DNA of 64,000 nt. It comes from Rhynchopus euleeides (lineage: Eukaryota > Euglenozoa > Diplonemea > Diplonemida > Diplonemidae). The stretch covers positions 2,294,001 through 2,358,000 of the forward strand of contig OY723251.1 in assembly GCA_963210315.1 (NCBI GenBank). The letters run 5' to 3'. Below are positions 9,552-19,592 of the stretch, piece by piece. Position 1 is the stretch's first letter. Each line of letters opens with the position of its first letter. A program made the position numbers and the translations under genes. The notes under the pieces are model-generated. The model saw only the letters and a program-made list of their open reading frames with translations, was not told the origin of the DNA and ran no database searches.

Positions 9552-10592
9552 ATGATGCAGAAAATACTCGGGACAGCTCTGCTGGTGGCTGCGGCGGCAA
9601 CCGGGGCCAACGGGCACGGCTATGTGATCTCCCCGCCATCGCGTAACTACGGATGCAAGACGGGGCTGAACTCAGGGTGCGGCGGGGTGCAGTACGAGCC
9701 GCAGAGCGTGGAGGGCCCTGACGGGTGGCCGGCAGGCGGCCCTCAGGGGGGGACGGTGGCGTCGGCAGGCGGGCGTTTCACGGAGTTGAACGAGCAGAGC
9801 AGCACGCGCTGGGGGAAGACCCGGATGTCTTCGGGGAGCGCCACCTTCTCATGGGTCTTCACCGCGGGGCACAGGACGCGTGACTACAAGTACTACATCA
9901 CGCGCGAGGGGTGGAACCAGAACCAGGCACTGTCGGCCGCGTCGTTCGACACGACGCCCTTCTGCACCGTGGACGGGGAGACGCGGCTCCCACAGGGGCA
10001 GGTCGACCACCAGTGCACCGTCCCGACGCGCCAGGGGTACCACGTCGTCATGGCGGTGTGGGACGTGGGTGACACGAGCAACAGCTTCTACAACGCGATC
10101 GACCTGCAGTTCGAGGGCGGGTCGGCGCCTACGCCAGTGCCTGTGCCTGTGACCTCTCTCCCGGTCTCCGTGCCTCCGGTGCCTGCCCCCTCGCAGTGCA
10201 ACGGGGTGACGGTGCCGCTTATGGGTAACTGCCGGGAGGCCACCGGGTGCTGCGCCGCGGGCACGACGTGCTACGAGATGTCGGAGTACTACGCACAGTG
10301 CCGCACGTCGTGCCCCAGCTGTGGGTGGACGTGCAATGTGCTGGGCGGCCGCGTTTCAGTCCCCCCGGCACCGCAGCCCGTCCCCACCCCCCAGCCCCAG
10401 CCCCTCCCCGTGCCCGTCCCCACCCCCCAGCCTCAGCCCCTCCCAGTTCCCGTGCCCACCCCCCAGCCTGCGCCGCCTGCAGGGGGGTGCAGGGAGCGCA
10501 TCCTCAAGTGGTCTGCGTGCCTCGGGAAGGAGGAGTGCTGCGAGAGCGGGCTGACGTGCTCGGGGACCCAGTGGTGGAAGTCGTGCAAGTGA
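9552..10592 (+). CDS. secreted AA10-type lytic polysaccharide monooxygenase with two Cys-rich modules
   Basis: 346 aa. A signal peptide of ~21 residues ends ...TGANG, which leaves His22 (HGYVISPPSRN) as the mature N-terminus. With His107 (FTAGH) it forms the copper histidine brace of LPMOs; Phe179 in NSFYNAID is the usual AA10 axial residue. The AA10 domain spans about 22-187 and resembles bacterial chitin/cellulose-oxidising enzymes. A Pro/Val linker follows, then a nine-Cys module (about 215-266), a PTPQPQP-repeat linker and a six-Cys C-terminal module (about 311-346). Both modules have a CC...C spacing with Tyr/Trp pairs, reminiscent of fungal CBM1, so they probably bind cellulose or chitin. 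The expected role is oxidative cleavage of crystalline polysaccharide outside the cell. ATG at 9552 or 9555 may be used; both keep the signal peptide. It sits between inverted E1 copies. Possible transfer from bacteria is an inference from the AA10 class. Confidence 0.9.
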   Translation: MMQKILGTALLVAAAATGANGHGYVISPPSRNYGCKTGLNSGCGGVQYEPQSVEGPDGWPAGGPQGGTVASAGGRFTELNEQSSTRWGKTRMSSGSATFSWVFTAGHRTRDYKYYITREGWNQNQALSAASFDTTPFCTVDGETRLPQGQVDHQCTVPTRQGYHVVMAVWDVGDTSNSFYNAIDLQFEGGSAPTPVPVPVTSLPVSVPPVPAPSQCNGVTVPLMGNCREATGCCAAGTTCYEMSEYYAQCRTSCPSCGWTCNVLGGRVSVPPAPQPVPTPQPQPLPVPVPTPQPQPLPVPVPTPQPAPPAGGCRERILKWSACLGKEECCESGLTCSGTQWWKSCK

Positions 10593-11468
10593 TAATGCAC
10601 CACCAAAGCGCGCGAAACGCGAGACCGCAGGAGACGTGCTGCAGAGATGTGTGTCGGGGGGCGGGTGTGCGGGTGCAGAGCCCGGGATGCTGCATGTGAT
10701 ACAATGCATCTCCACGCCACGCCCCCTCTCCCTCCCCCCCTGTCCGTCCCTTCTTACCCATTTTTTTCCCTTGTGAGACCGCACACCCGCAGCTCAGCTC
10801 GCAACACACATACGGCTGTCACAGATACATGCAGCTTGCGTTTGGTGCGGGCGGCGGGACGCGACTACCCTTCCCTCCCCCCCCCCCCCTTCCATCCCAG
10901 CCCCCAGCCTCTTCCCCCATTTCGTTATATCCTTTTGTTGCCCTTCGGCCCCCCCCCCACTCTGTGCGGGGTGCGGCACGCCCCACCTCGCGGCCCCCCC
11001 TCCTCTTCTTGCGGAGGGCGAGAGGGGCCCCCTGAGCTGGGAACACAGGACTTGCCTCTGCCGCTGCTGTTGCTGCTGCTGCTGCTGCTGCGCCTCCGTC
11101 CCAACCTGCCCAACCCGGCACACGCCCCCCCGCCACAGCGGCGCAGCGTGCCCCCCCCGCCCCCCACTCCCCTCCCCTTGCCCCGCTCCCGTCACAACTG
11201 TGAGGGGGGCGCTTTGGCGGGGGGGTGGGTGTGGGGGGGGGGGGGGGGCACGCGGCTCTCCGTTGTGGCGGGTGTGTGCTGGGGGGTCATTGCAAAAGGT
11301 GGGATGGGGGGGGGCACTGCTCAGAGTGCCGCTTCTGCTGAGGCCGTCCTGTAGCAGCTGCGTCCGCCCTTTCCATTTTTGTCAGCTTGAGGGAGGGGGG
11401 GGTTCTTCGCTCCGCTGCTGAAAACGGCGCGTTTTTTCCGGTGCGTTTCCATCCTATAGTTACCATAG
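10593..11468. other. 3' flank of the LPMO gene, low complexity
   Basis: Runs of C and G, a CTG microsatellite (about 11060-11090) and polypyrimidine tracts. Open frames here are compositional artefacts. No RNA gene recognised. Confidence 0.4.
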
Positions 11469-11576
11469 GGGGCCCTCGCTACGAGTCACTGTGAGTCACG
11501 AGTCGTCAGTTGTCAGCCAAACATGGCTGACTTCTCACTTTTTCTCACTCAGTCACACTTGGTAGCGAGGGCCCCC
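11469..11576. mobile_element. MITE family 1 copy with 3-bp target duplication ATA
   Basis: 108 bp bounded by the terminal inverted repeat GGGGGCCCTCGCTAC / GTAGCGAGGGCCCCC (one mismatch), flanked by ATA at 11466-11468 and 11577-11579. Other copies: 28601-28796, 38466-38574, 49336-49444 and 63531-63629. Confidence 0.85.
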
Positions 11577-11579
11577 ATA

Positions 11580-12313
11580 ATTGTATAGGTGAAAAAAACC
11601 GCCGGAATGAAATTTTTGCCGTAAAAGAAAGAACGGCGTTGGTGAAGGTACCCCACCCCCCCCCCCCCCTTCAGTTTGAACATTCGCCTTTTTCCCATGT
11701 GTGGGTGTTGTTGATCTCTCTCTCGATCCCCAGATCTTTTGGGGGCTCTTTATCTTTCAAAAAAAATAGACCCCAAGGAAGCCGTCCTCAGTCGCCTTAG
11801 GAAGATGGGCGCAGCCCCAACTCGCCCAGAAAAACAAAACTGGAAGCCCGCAAGGAACAGAGAAATACACCATCTCACGACCGTGACCTCCGGTGGGGTG
11901 GTATCTGCCCCGGTGTTGCCGGAGACTCCTCGGGTAGTGAGCTTGCCTGCCTAGGCATGGCAGGTGGGTACAAACGGAAATGTCCTGCGCGGCTGGGCGG
12001 TATGTATGTGTGTGTTTGGCATAAAGGGTGAGGGAGTGGCTGTCGGGGCGGTGCTCAAATCTGGCCGAGCCTGCCCCGACCAGTCATCCACGTCACACAA
12101 CAGTACCCCCTTCATTGTGGGTTGGAGTCCCGCCTGCCGCTCGATGAAGACCGACTGGCCCCGAGCATTGCCAACGAATATACAAGTATGTCTTCCCAAA
12201 TGGGACACCTGCGCCACCTGACTGGGGCTTTCAACCGACAAACATCATGTCTGCCGGCTCCTTGTATTTAGGCTGGAATACCCCAGCCAAAAAAAGCCTT
12301 GGGGATTTTTTTT
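11580..12313. other. intergenic region before E1-b
   Basis: About 730 bp with no recognised gene. A 96-codon minus-strand open frame (11951-12241) has a more protein-like composition than its surroundings but no identifiable domain. It ends in a T-run abutting the E1-b start. Confidence 0.35.
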
Positions 12314-12689
12314 GCACATAACACACCTGTGTGGTACGGGAAATGCTACGAGGAACGCGATGGACTCGGGACTGCTGCTGGCCTCTCTTGCTATGGTTTA
12401 CTTATGTTTCGTGCTCCACCTGCTCCACCTCATTCTGCACTTCAGATGATCCACTTCACGTGGGTTACGGGGTTTGGGACAACGATGATATGTTGTGTCC
12501 GACGACAAGGTAAGGTAAGCTCATCGAGGTACACCAAACCGGAGTTGTCAAATCAAAAAAGACACACCGCCCGAGAGGCAATTGGTGTGACACAACAGCG
12601 ATGACACAACCACTCTGCCCGAGGGGGCGCGTTTTTAGCGACCGAGACCTCCTCCCCTGACTGAGGGACACACGATCTGACCGTCTGAG

Positions 12690-13365
12690 AGACGCAGCAT
12701 TCTACCCTGCCCGAGGGGCACCCACTCTCCTGACCGAGAGACACGCAGTCTTGCCCGAGGGGCACCTGGTTTCCTGACCGAGACAATATTCTGCCCGAGG
12801 GGCACTCACTCTCCCGACCGAGAGACACGCAGTTTTGCCCGAGGGGCACCTGTTCTCCTGACCGAGACAATATTCTGCCCGAGGGGCACCCACTCTCCCG
12901 ACCGAGAAACGCAGCATCTCGCCCGAGGGGCACCTGTTCTCCTGACCGAGACAAAGATTTTGCCCGAGGGGCACCCACTCTCCCGACCGAGAGACACGCA
13001 GTCTTGCCCGAGGGGCACCTGTTCTCCTGACCGAGACAATATTCTGCCCGAGGGGCATCCACTCTCCCGACCGAGAGACGCAGCATCTAGCCCGAGGGGC
13101 ACCTGTTCTCCTGACCGAGACAATATTCTGCCCGAGGGGCACTCACTCTCCCGACCGAGAGACACGCAGTTTTGCCCGAGGGGCACCCGTTATCCTGACC
13201 GAGACAAAACTATGCCCGAGGGGCACCCACTCTCCCGACCGAGAGACGCAGCATCTCGCCCGAGGGGCACCTGTTCTCCTGACCGAGACAAAAATTTTGC
13301 CCGAGGGGCACCCGCTCTCCCGACCGAGAGATACACAATCTTGCCCGAGGGGCACCAAATCCCGA
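12690..13365 (-). repeat. minisatellite P1 of E1-b
   Basis: Same units as 7259-8430, on the other strand and with fewer copies. Confidence 0.85.
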
Positions 13366-13984
13366 CCGAGAAGACGACCCTCACACCATGCTCGTGTCAG
13401 GTCTCAAGAGGGCTGAAGCCGCGGTTGAGGACAACAACACCCCCACGCACTGGTTCTAATAAATGACGGCGAGGTGCACGGGGGGATCAGCACGAAGGAG
13501 GGGCGCAAAAAGATGGGGATGATGACGCCGTGGTGTTCAAGGTGGTCCTCCGCCGCTTATGAACGTGACAGCGGGACAGCGCTGCGCCCGTGGCCGCAGC
13601 GGATTGAGGACATTCCCATCAGCCATCGAGACTATCACCGCGCCTCGCCGAAAACCTGCTTCACGCTTGATCGCGCTCAAGGTTTCCAAACGCATACTTC
13701 AGCTGGAGGTTCCGTCACAGAGGCGCTGACAAAGGCGGGACCAAGAGCAACAGTCGGGTGCTGATAAATGGGTCGATACTGATGCAGCAAAGTGACGTCA
13801 GTGATATCCAACTCCTACTTTCCTGACCGAGACACGATCTTGCCGAGGAGCATCGGACCGAGACACCCACTTCTGCCTGAGAGGCACCTAGCCGAGACGC
13901 ATTTTTCCTGCCCGAGGGGCATCTCGCCGAGACATTACCTGCCTGAGGGGCACCTGGCCACGACATACCTACAGCTTACGCTTG

Positions 13985-14600
13985 CGGGGCACCCTGCCTG
14001 AGGAGCACCTGGCCAAGACATACATTTCCGCCTACGAGGCACCCTGCCCGAGGGGCACCTGGTCAAGACACACACTTCCGCCTACGGGGCACCCTGCCCG
14101 AGGGGCACCTGGCCAAGACAGACACCTCTGCCTACGAGGCACCCTGCCCGAGGGGCACCTGGCCAAGACAGACACTTCCGCCTACGAGGCACCCTGCCCG
14201 AGGGGCACCTGGCCAAGACAGACACTTCCGCCTACGAGGCACCCTGCCCGAGGGGCACCTGGCCAAGACAGACACTTCCGCCTACGAGGCACCCTGCCCG
14301 AGGGGCACCTGGTCAAGACACACACTTCCGCCTACGGGGCACCCTGCCCGAGGGGCACCTGGCCAAGACAGACACCTCTGCCTACGAGGCACCCTGCCCG
14401 AGGGGCACCTGGCCAAGACAGACACTTCCGCCTACGAGGCACCCTGCCCGAGGGGCACCTGGCCAAGACATACACTTCCGCCTACGAGGCACCCTGCCCG
14501 AGGGGCACCTGGTCAAGACATACATTTCCGCCTACGGGGCACCCTGCCTGAGGGGCATCTGGCCGCGACATACACTTCCGCCTACGGGGCACCCTGCCTG
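13985..14600 (-). repeat. minisatellite P2 of E1-b
   Basis: About twelve 50-bp units (CCTGCCCGAGGGGCACCTGG ...), more than in E1-a. Confidence 0.85.
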
Positions 14601-16852
14601 AGGGGCACCTGGCCAAGACGCACATTCATGCCCGAGGGACACCGGGCCGAGACATTACATTCCCTGCCTGAGGGACACCTGGCCGAGACACATTCCTGCC
14701 GAGGGGCACTCACTCCCGACCGCGAGACGCAGGATTTTGCCTGAGGGGCACCTCCTCTCCTGACCGAGACACAACCCCGCCCAGCACAGTGCCGAGGGGC
14801 ATTTACGCTTTCGACTGGAATACCGAGCCTGACCCGGGGAGACACAATCGTGCCACAATCGTGAGGGGCATACTCTCTTGATTGAGAAATACACCTTTTT
14901 TGCCCGAGCGACGGCACCTGAAGGCGGAAGGGTGGCCTGTCACACACAGCCTGCCAGATCCAGCTCGAGCGCGGTGACGCGACGTGAGCTTTCCGAGGGC
15001 GACAGTTTTCGTGTACCAATGCAACGCCCCCGGACACGCCCCCGAGAAGCCGGCACGTCTGTCGTGCCCAGCTTATCTGCGCGAATGCCGACTACGCGCA
15101 CCCCGGCGTCAAGCGGATGCCCGCACACGCCCCAAGCGGGGCATACTCCGTCGAAGCATAGTCTTCCTGCCGGGGGACACACGTTCAAGCCTGCATTATT
15201 CACAGGGGTCAGGGGGAGTTCCGGGCGTCTGGGGCCCGGTGTTGAGACGTACGACCTCACAGTTCCATGCAGGGAAGGGGAGCTGCTGACTGGACACCTG
15301 CGAGGTGCCGTGGGACATACACAGAGATCAGGTATCCAACACAGCCGAGACGCTCTCCCAAGCTGCACTGCTCGGGGAGCAAAAGAAGCAGCGACTGAGA
15401 GACGCGTCCGCATCGCCTGTGTCAGCGGTGCCGCCGCTGAGGGGGTCCACCGAAACCGCAGCCATGGCAGCGGGCCGAGATCATTCCACAAGGTTGGGGG
15501 GCAGTCGGCCAGTCTTCCCGAGTACCCAGCAGCCTACTCGACAAGCCCGAACAGCGACTGCAGCGTGCGACAAGCTCCGGTCCGCGGGGACTCACCTCTC
15601 TCATTAAGAAGGCGACTCCGAGAATCCTTCTGGCATGCCCACACCTCCAGGGCCTCGAATTTCCTCACGCACCGGGAAATACGCCCTCCACACTGAGTCC
15701 GGGCGTTACCACTGAATCGACGCCACGTGGGGCCACAGGGCCTCCGTTTGATGCGCTGTCTACGAGGCGGGCGATGGGGCAGGTACAGTGGGGATCAGCC
15801 CAGTGGGAAGGGGGCCGCAGGAACGTGTTGTCCACCGCTCGAGCGGAGTTCAGGAGACGACAGTGCGCGCGATCGCCCTCTTTCACCCAGAAGGGCCGGC
15901 ACCTCTCACACCTACCCCTGGGCACTCCATGCAGCGTCTCCAGTGCGCCATGAAGAGGCGCGTTGGGCTTCACCCCGCAACTCGCTCGCAGCCAGCGAAG
16001 ACCGGAGAGGACACAGAGAGCCACAGAGCGATCGAGATCACGCCGGAAAGCACCGGGTGTTGGCCGGGCTCCCGAAGGGCGAGAGTTTAAGACGGCCGGA
16101 CAGTAGACTGCTGCGGAGGAGCTGGGAGGCGAGTTTCAGACTGTGATTTCTCGATCCGCCGAGCCCTGTCCCCAGGCGAGAGCTGCCGGGTCATGGTGGC
16201 TGAATATGCACGAGCGTCGCGGTGGTGGTGCTGGGAGCGCACCAGAGGACTGTCACGCTGAGGGGCTGGGCATGGCCACTGACTACCTGGATACGGCCGT
16301 CTCAGTGCATCGCCCGGGGTGCAAAACGACATCGAGGATGTCAGGAAGAAGGGTCATGTGGGCACACACCAATATGTCGGAGACGTGAAGAAGCCTCGAG
16401 GGGAAGGGTTCCCCAGGGGATGGAGGATCCCGAAGAGGTACAGGGTGAGGATTCAAATACCCGGAGTGGGAAACGCACCAGACGTCGGGGGTCAGCCAAG
16501 AGCGGGTGGTTGCAGCACAGGCGGGGCTGTGTGCAACCTTTGCCCCCTTAGTTTCGCCGGGTTGAGACGCATCAACTCTCTCGCCGGGTGCGGCAACTGG
16601 AGAGACAGGCATGTTGTCGATAGGGCACACCAAGAATCACGAGGCTGACCACACGACGGCGGCACACGGCCGAGGCAGGCGGATCCCCTCAGCGAGTGAG
16701 GTTCGATCGTTTTCCGTACAAGGTGCTCGTGACAACGTAGAAAGCGGTACATTACCATCGGAGGGATGCATACGATGGGCGACGGAGCCTGATCACTTCA
16801 ATAGTAGACCGTTCGCGCGGCGTCCCTAAGTCCTTGGGTCCTAAGGGTCCTG

Positions 16853-17157
16853 GGTGGAAGCGTCCAATGCAACACTCACAGCATAGAGGCCAAGTGTTTC
16901 TCGTAGTATTTTGCACATAACACACCTGTGTGGTACGGGAAATGCTACGAGGAACGCGATGGACTCGGGACTGCTGCTGGCCTCTCTTGCTATGGTTTAC
17001 TTATGTTTCGTGCTCCACCTGCTCCACCTCATTCTGCACTTCAGATGATCCACTTCACGTGGGTTACGGGGTTTGGGACAACGATGATATGTTGTGTCCG
17101 ACGACAAGGTAAGGTAAGCTCATCGAGGTACACCAAACCGGAGTTGTCAAATCAAAA
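16853..17157 (+). repeat. B1-A2 terminal block of E1-b
   Basis: B1 (16853-16912) runs directly into A2 (16913-17157). It is preceded by the GGCGTCCCTAAG ... GGGTCCT motif shared with the autonomous element at about 3203-3236. Confidence 0.8.
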
Positions 17158-17341
17158 AGCGCCCTATCACTTCACAGCTACAACCGCTCTGATGAATTTC
17201 CTTTTGTTTGTTGCGTTGACGCTTCTACACACAAAACCCTGAACTGATCACACCCTGAGCCTGATGAAGGGTGGGGTTAGTGTATAGAGCACGTTTGGTT
17301 GCAGCTGTGGTGGGGCGCTTTCCGCTCACACGAGTGTGCTT
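17158..17341 (-). repeat. family-F terminal repeat inserted in E1-b
   Basis: On its minus strand it starts with the hairpin GCACACTCGTGTGAGCGG, then a ~100-bp A-like part and a B-like part TGTAGAAGCGTCAACGCAAC. Its outer ends, AGCGCCC...GGGGCGCT, are imperfectly inverted. Copies or parts: 36236-36419, 38656-38773, 42785-42996, 49137-49254 and 51491-51674. Confidence 0.7.
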
Positions 17342-17459
17342 AAAAAAAAATATGGGGGGGGGGGGTTTTCAAAGTGCAAGAGGTGGAGCCCGTTCAACAG
17401 GTGGAAGCGTCCAATGCAACACTCACAGCATAGAGGCCAAGTGTTTCTCGTAGTATTTT

Positions 17460-18656
17460 CTTGAACCTTTGACCCAAAATCTGGCCGAAAACCCCCTCGA
17501 TCCCCCCACCACCCCTGACACTCTTTTACGCGATTTTGTTTCACCACAACATCAGGAGCTTCTGTTCAGTGCCTTCAATAAGATGGCGGGTGGCAGCGCT
17601 TTTTGGGAAAAGCAAAAAGGGCAAAGCCTCCACAGCAATGCTGCGGGGGTGTAGTTTTTTTTTTCTTCTGTTTTTGCCCCGGCGGCGCTTTGAACAATTT
17701 GCTTGACACAAACAACAGCACCCTATCTGGTGGCCTGTTGAAGTGGAACTCCGAGGAACTGTGTATAAAAAAAAAGAAACTTGGGCTTCTCCCTCAAGAG
17801 AAAACTCCACCGAAAAAAGAACTACGTGGCACTGCGTAATAACTGCGCACCGTACGAACTACGAAAAAGCGGCCTTTGTTAGGGTCGCCATTAGCCGTAT
17901 CTTTTGTATTTTGGCTTCCCTCCAGCAAATTGCCCTGCCCATTCCACACCATCGCACAATTTTTTTCTTGGCGGTCTTCGCTACAGGGTGATCGTCGTCA
18001 GTGCATTTTGGCGCACTTCCTCAGGAAACTAGGTGAACACTGACGAAGAATAACGAAGTATAACGACCAGCGAAGACCCCCTTTAGTTCCTTTTTTTGCC
18101 TTTTTCTTTCTTGTGTGTTTGCGGCTGTTTCAAGCCCTTTTGTTATGATGTGATATGACACATTGGGTGCAATGGCGGGGCAGTTAGTTCCTCCCTCTGT
18201 TGCCCCACCCACCTCTGTGCTGCCACACGCCGCCTGCTCCGGGGGGTGAAGCGGGGGGCAGAGTTGGCTGGGGCTGCAGGGCAGGGAGAAGGGGAGGGCC
18301 GGGCAGGGAGAAACCGCCTGCTGCCGCTGCCGGGCTTGCCGGGACGGATCTGCGAATTGAGTTGAAGCCGTTGCGCCATCGCCACCCCTTCCCCACACCC
18401 CTGACGACACCACCTGCTCGCACACTGACTCAGCAGCCCCTGTCACCCCCCCCCCCCTTGTTACACCACCCACACCACCCTTCCTCCCTGTCAAGGCCAC
18501 CCTCCCAACCCCCCCCCCCCTCCCTTGGAACCTTAAGGTTTTGTGGACTGCCCGCCCCCTCCCCCTTCCCCTACCCTGGGGGCGGGGGCAGTGCTTACAC
18601 CAGGGAACCCTGTCCGAGAAAACCGCCACCGCCACCGCCACCCCCCCTGTGCATCT
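17460..18656. other. intergenic region upstream of the first DsbA-like gene
   Basis: No gene recognised. It holds a MITE-2 copy at 17971-18081 and, from ~18420 to 18640, long C-rich pyrimidine tracts of the kind used for (trans-)splice acceptors. Confidence 0.4.
17971..18081. mobile_element. MITE family 2 copy
   Basis: 111 bp, terminal inverted repeat GGTCTTCGCTAC / GCGAAGACCCCC. The interior has GTGATCG(TCG)TCAGTGCATTTT and GACGAAGAATAACGA as in 63633-63741. The left end is mutated (GCGG for GGGG). The flanking trinucleotides TTG/TTT do not match perfectly. Confidence 0.7.
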
Positions 18657-19394
18657 ATGGCCACCCCTGCGCGATGCATCCTGCTGTGCGTGGCAGCAGC
18701 TCTAGCGGATGAGCCTCAAACCCAACCCCTATCCCACCCCAGCCGCAGCGTGCTGCCGCGCCCTGCAAGGTGGGGGTTGGGGGCGCATGGGGTGCCCCAG
18801 GGCGAGGGGCTCTCTGTTGAGTTCTTCGGCGACTTCACCTGCTCCGAGACGCGCAGCGCCTGGCTGGATGTGGTGGAGCCGCTGCTGGACTACGTGTCGG
18901 GGAAGGGCCTCCCGGTGACCGTCGCGTTCATCCCCTTCCCCCTGCCCTACCACAACAACGCATACCTCAGCGCGCGCGCGGCTGCCGCTGCGGTCGACCT
19001 GCTTGTGGAACACCACGGGCAGCCCCAGGCATCCGCCTTCCGCACCGTCGCACGCCAGCTGCTGCTGCATCAGGCGCGCATCTTGGATACGCCCGAGACA
19101 GCTGCGCTCACCCCTGGTGCTGTGCTGTCGGAGGTGTTGTGGCCGCTGCTGCACAGTGCGTCTGCGGAAGGGGGCACAGCGCTGCGGCCTGAGGAGAAGG
19201 ATGCCTTCCTGGAGCTGGCATCGGGCAGCGCTGTGGACGCGCGCCTGAGGGCTGCGTGGAAGGGAGCATGCTCCCGTGGCGTGTCGGGTGCCCCAACCTA
19301 TGCGTTGGGCCAAGCTGTGGTTCCGGCAGCAGCCGCATGGGATGTCGCGGAGTGGCGCCGCAGGCTCGACGCCCTCCCGCCTGCGCCCAGCTGA
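18657..19394 (+). CDS. secreted DsbA-fold (thioredoxin-like) protein 1, CxxT site
   Basis: 245 aa. A short signal peptide (MATPARCILLCVAAALA) is followed by a ~40-residue linker and a DsbA-type thioredoxin fold with the helical insert expected between the CxxC-like motif and the cis-Pro loop. The active-site position reads FGDFTCSET (Cys62, Thr65), so the resolving Cys is missing. GACSRGVSGAPTY near the C-terminus is the cis-Pro loop, with a conserved Cys before it. It is ~45% similar by eye to the protein at 21383-22069, including PFPLPYHNNAYLSARA, so the two are paralogues. A role in secretory-pathway thiol chemistry or chaperoning is an inference; classic disulfide exchange by CxxC is not possible. 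The frame continues after the TGA for 65 more codons with two hydrophobic segments (see next entry). Confidence 0.8.
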   Translation: MATPARCILLCVAAALADEPQTQPLSHPSRSVLPRPARWGLGAHGVPQGEGLSVEFFGDFTCSETRSAWLDVVEPLLDYVSGKGLPVTVAFIPFPLPYHNNAYLSARAAAAAVDLLVEHHGQPQASAFRTVARQLLLHQARILDTPETAALTPGAVLSEVLWPLLHSASAEGGTALRPEEKDAFLELASGSAVDARLRAAWKGACSRGVSGAPTYALGQAVVPAAAAWDVAEWRRRLDALPPAPS

Positions 19395-19592
19395 CGGGGC
19401 GCCGGGGGGTCCCCAGGCACGCCTTCGCCCCGCCCATTGGCGAAGCCGTCGCTGCGCCCCAACGCGCTTTTCCTCTGCGTTGCGGCGGCGGTGGCGGCAG
19501 GCGTGCTGCTGCAGGTGAGGCGGCGCATGGCGCTGTACTTCCTGCTGGTGGCCTCGCTCGGCTGCTATGCTTACGTGTCTCTCACCGTGTAG
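19395..19592 (+). other. in-frame membrane-segment extension behind the TGA of DsbA-like 1
   Basis: The same frame stays open after the TGA at 19392-19394 to a TAG at 19590-19592. It encodes a Pro/Gly-rich stretch, a hydrophobic segment (NALFLCVAAAVAAGVLL), QVRRR, and a second one (MALYFLLVASLGCYAYVSL). There is no methionine before the second segment. TGA is followed by C. Possible readings are readthrough, an unrecognised intron that removes the stop, a decayed tail, or chance. Confidence 0.4.

Larger units (their letters stand above)
12314..17459 (+). mobile_element. E1 element copy b (non-autonomous, split direct repeats)
   Basis: A1 12314-12561, P1 array ~12690-13365, spacer, P2 array ~13985-14600, unique region ~14610-16850, B1 16853-16912, A2 16913-17157, linker, B2 17400-17459. 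The A2-B2 linker (poly-A, TATGGGG run, CAAGAGGTGGAGCC) is interrupted by a 184-bp family-F repeat at 17158-17341. It forms an inverted pair with E1-a around the LPMO gene (axis near 10.4 kb). Confidence 0.8.

Noticed and set aside
14878-15696. 272-codon frame conserved in three E1 copies
   Set aside because: Competing frames of similar length exist on both strands, composition is not protein-like, and the copies are too similar for conservation to be informative.
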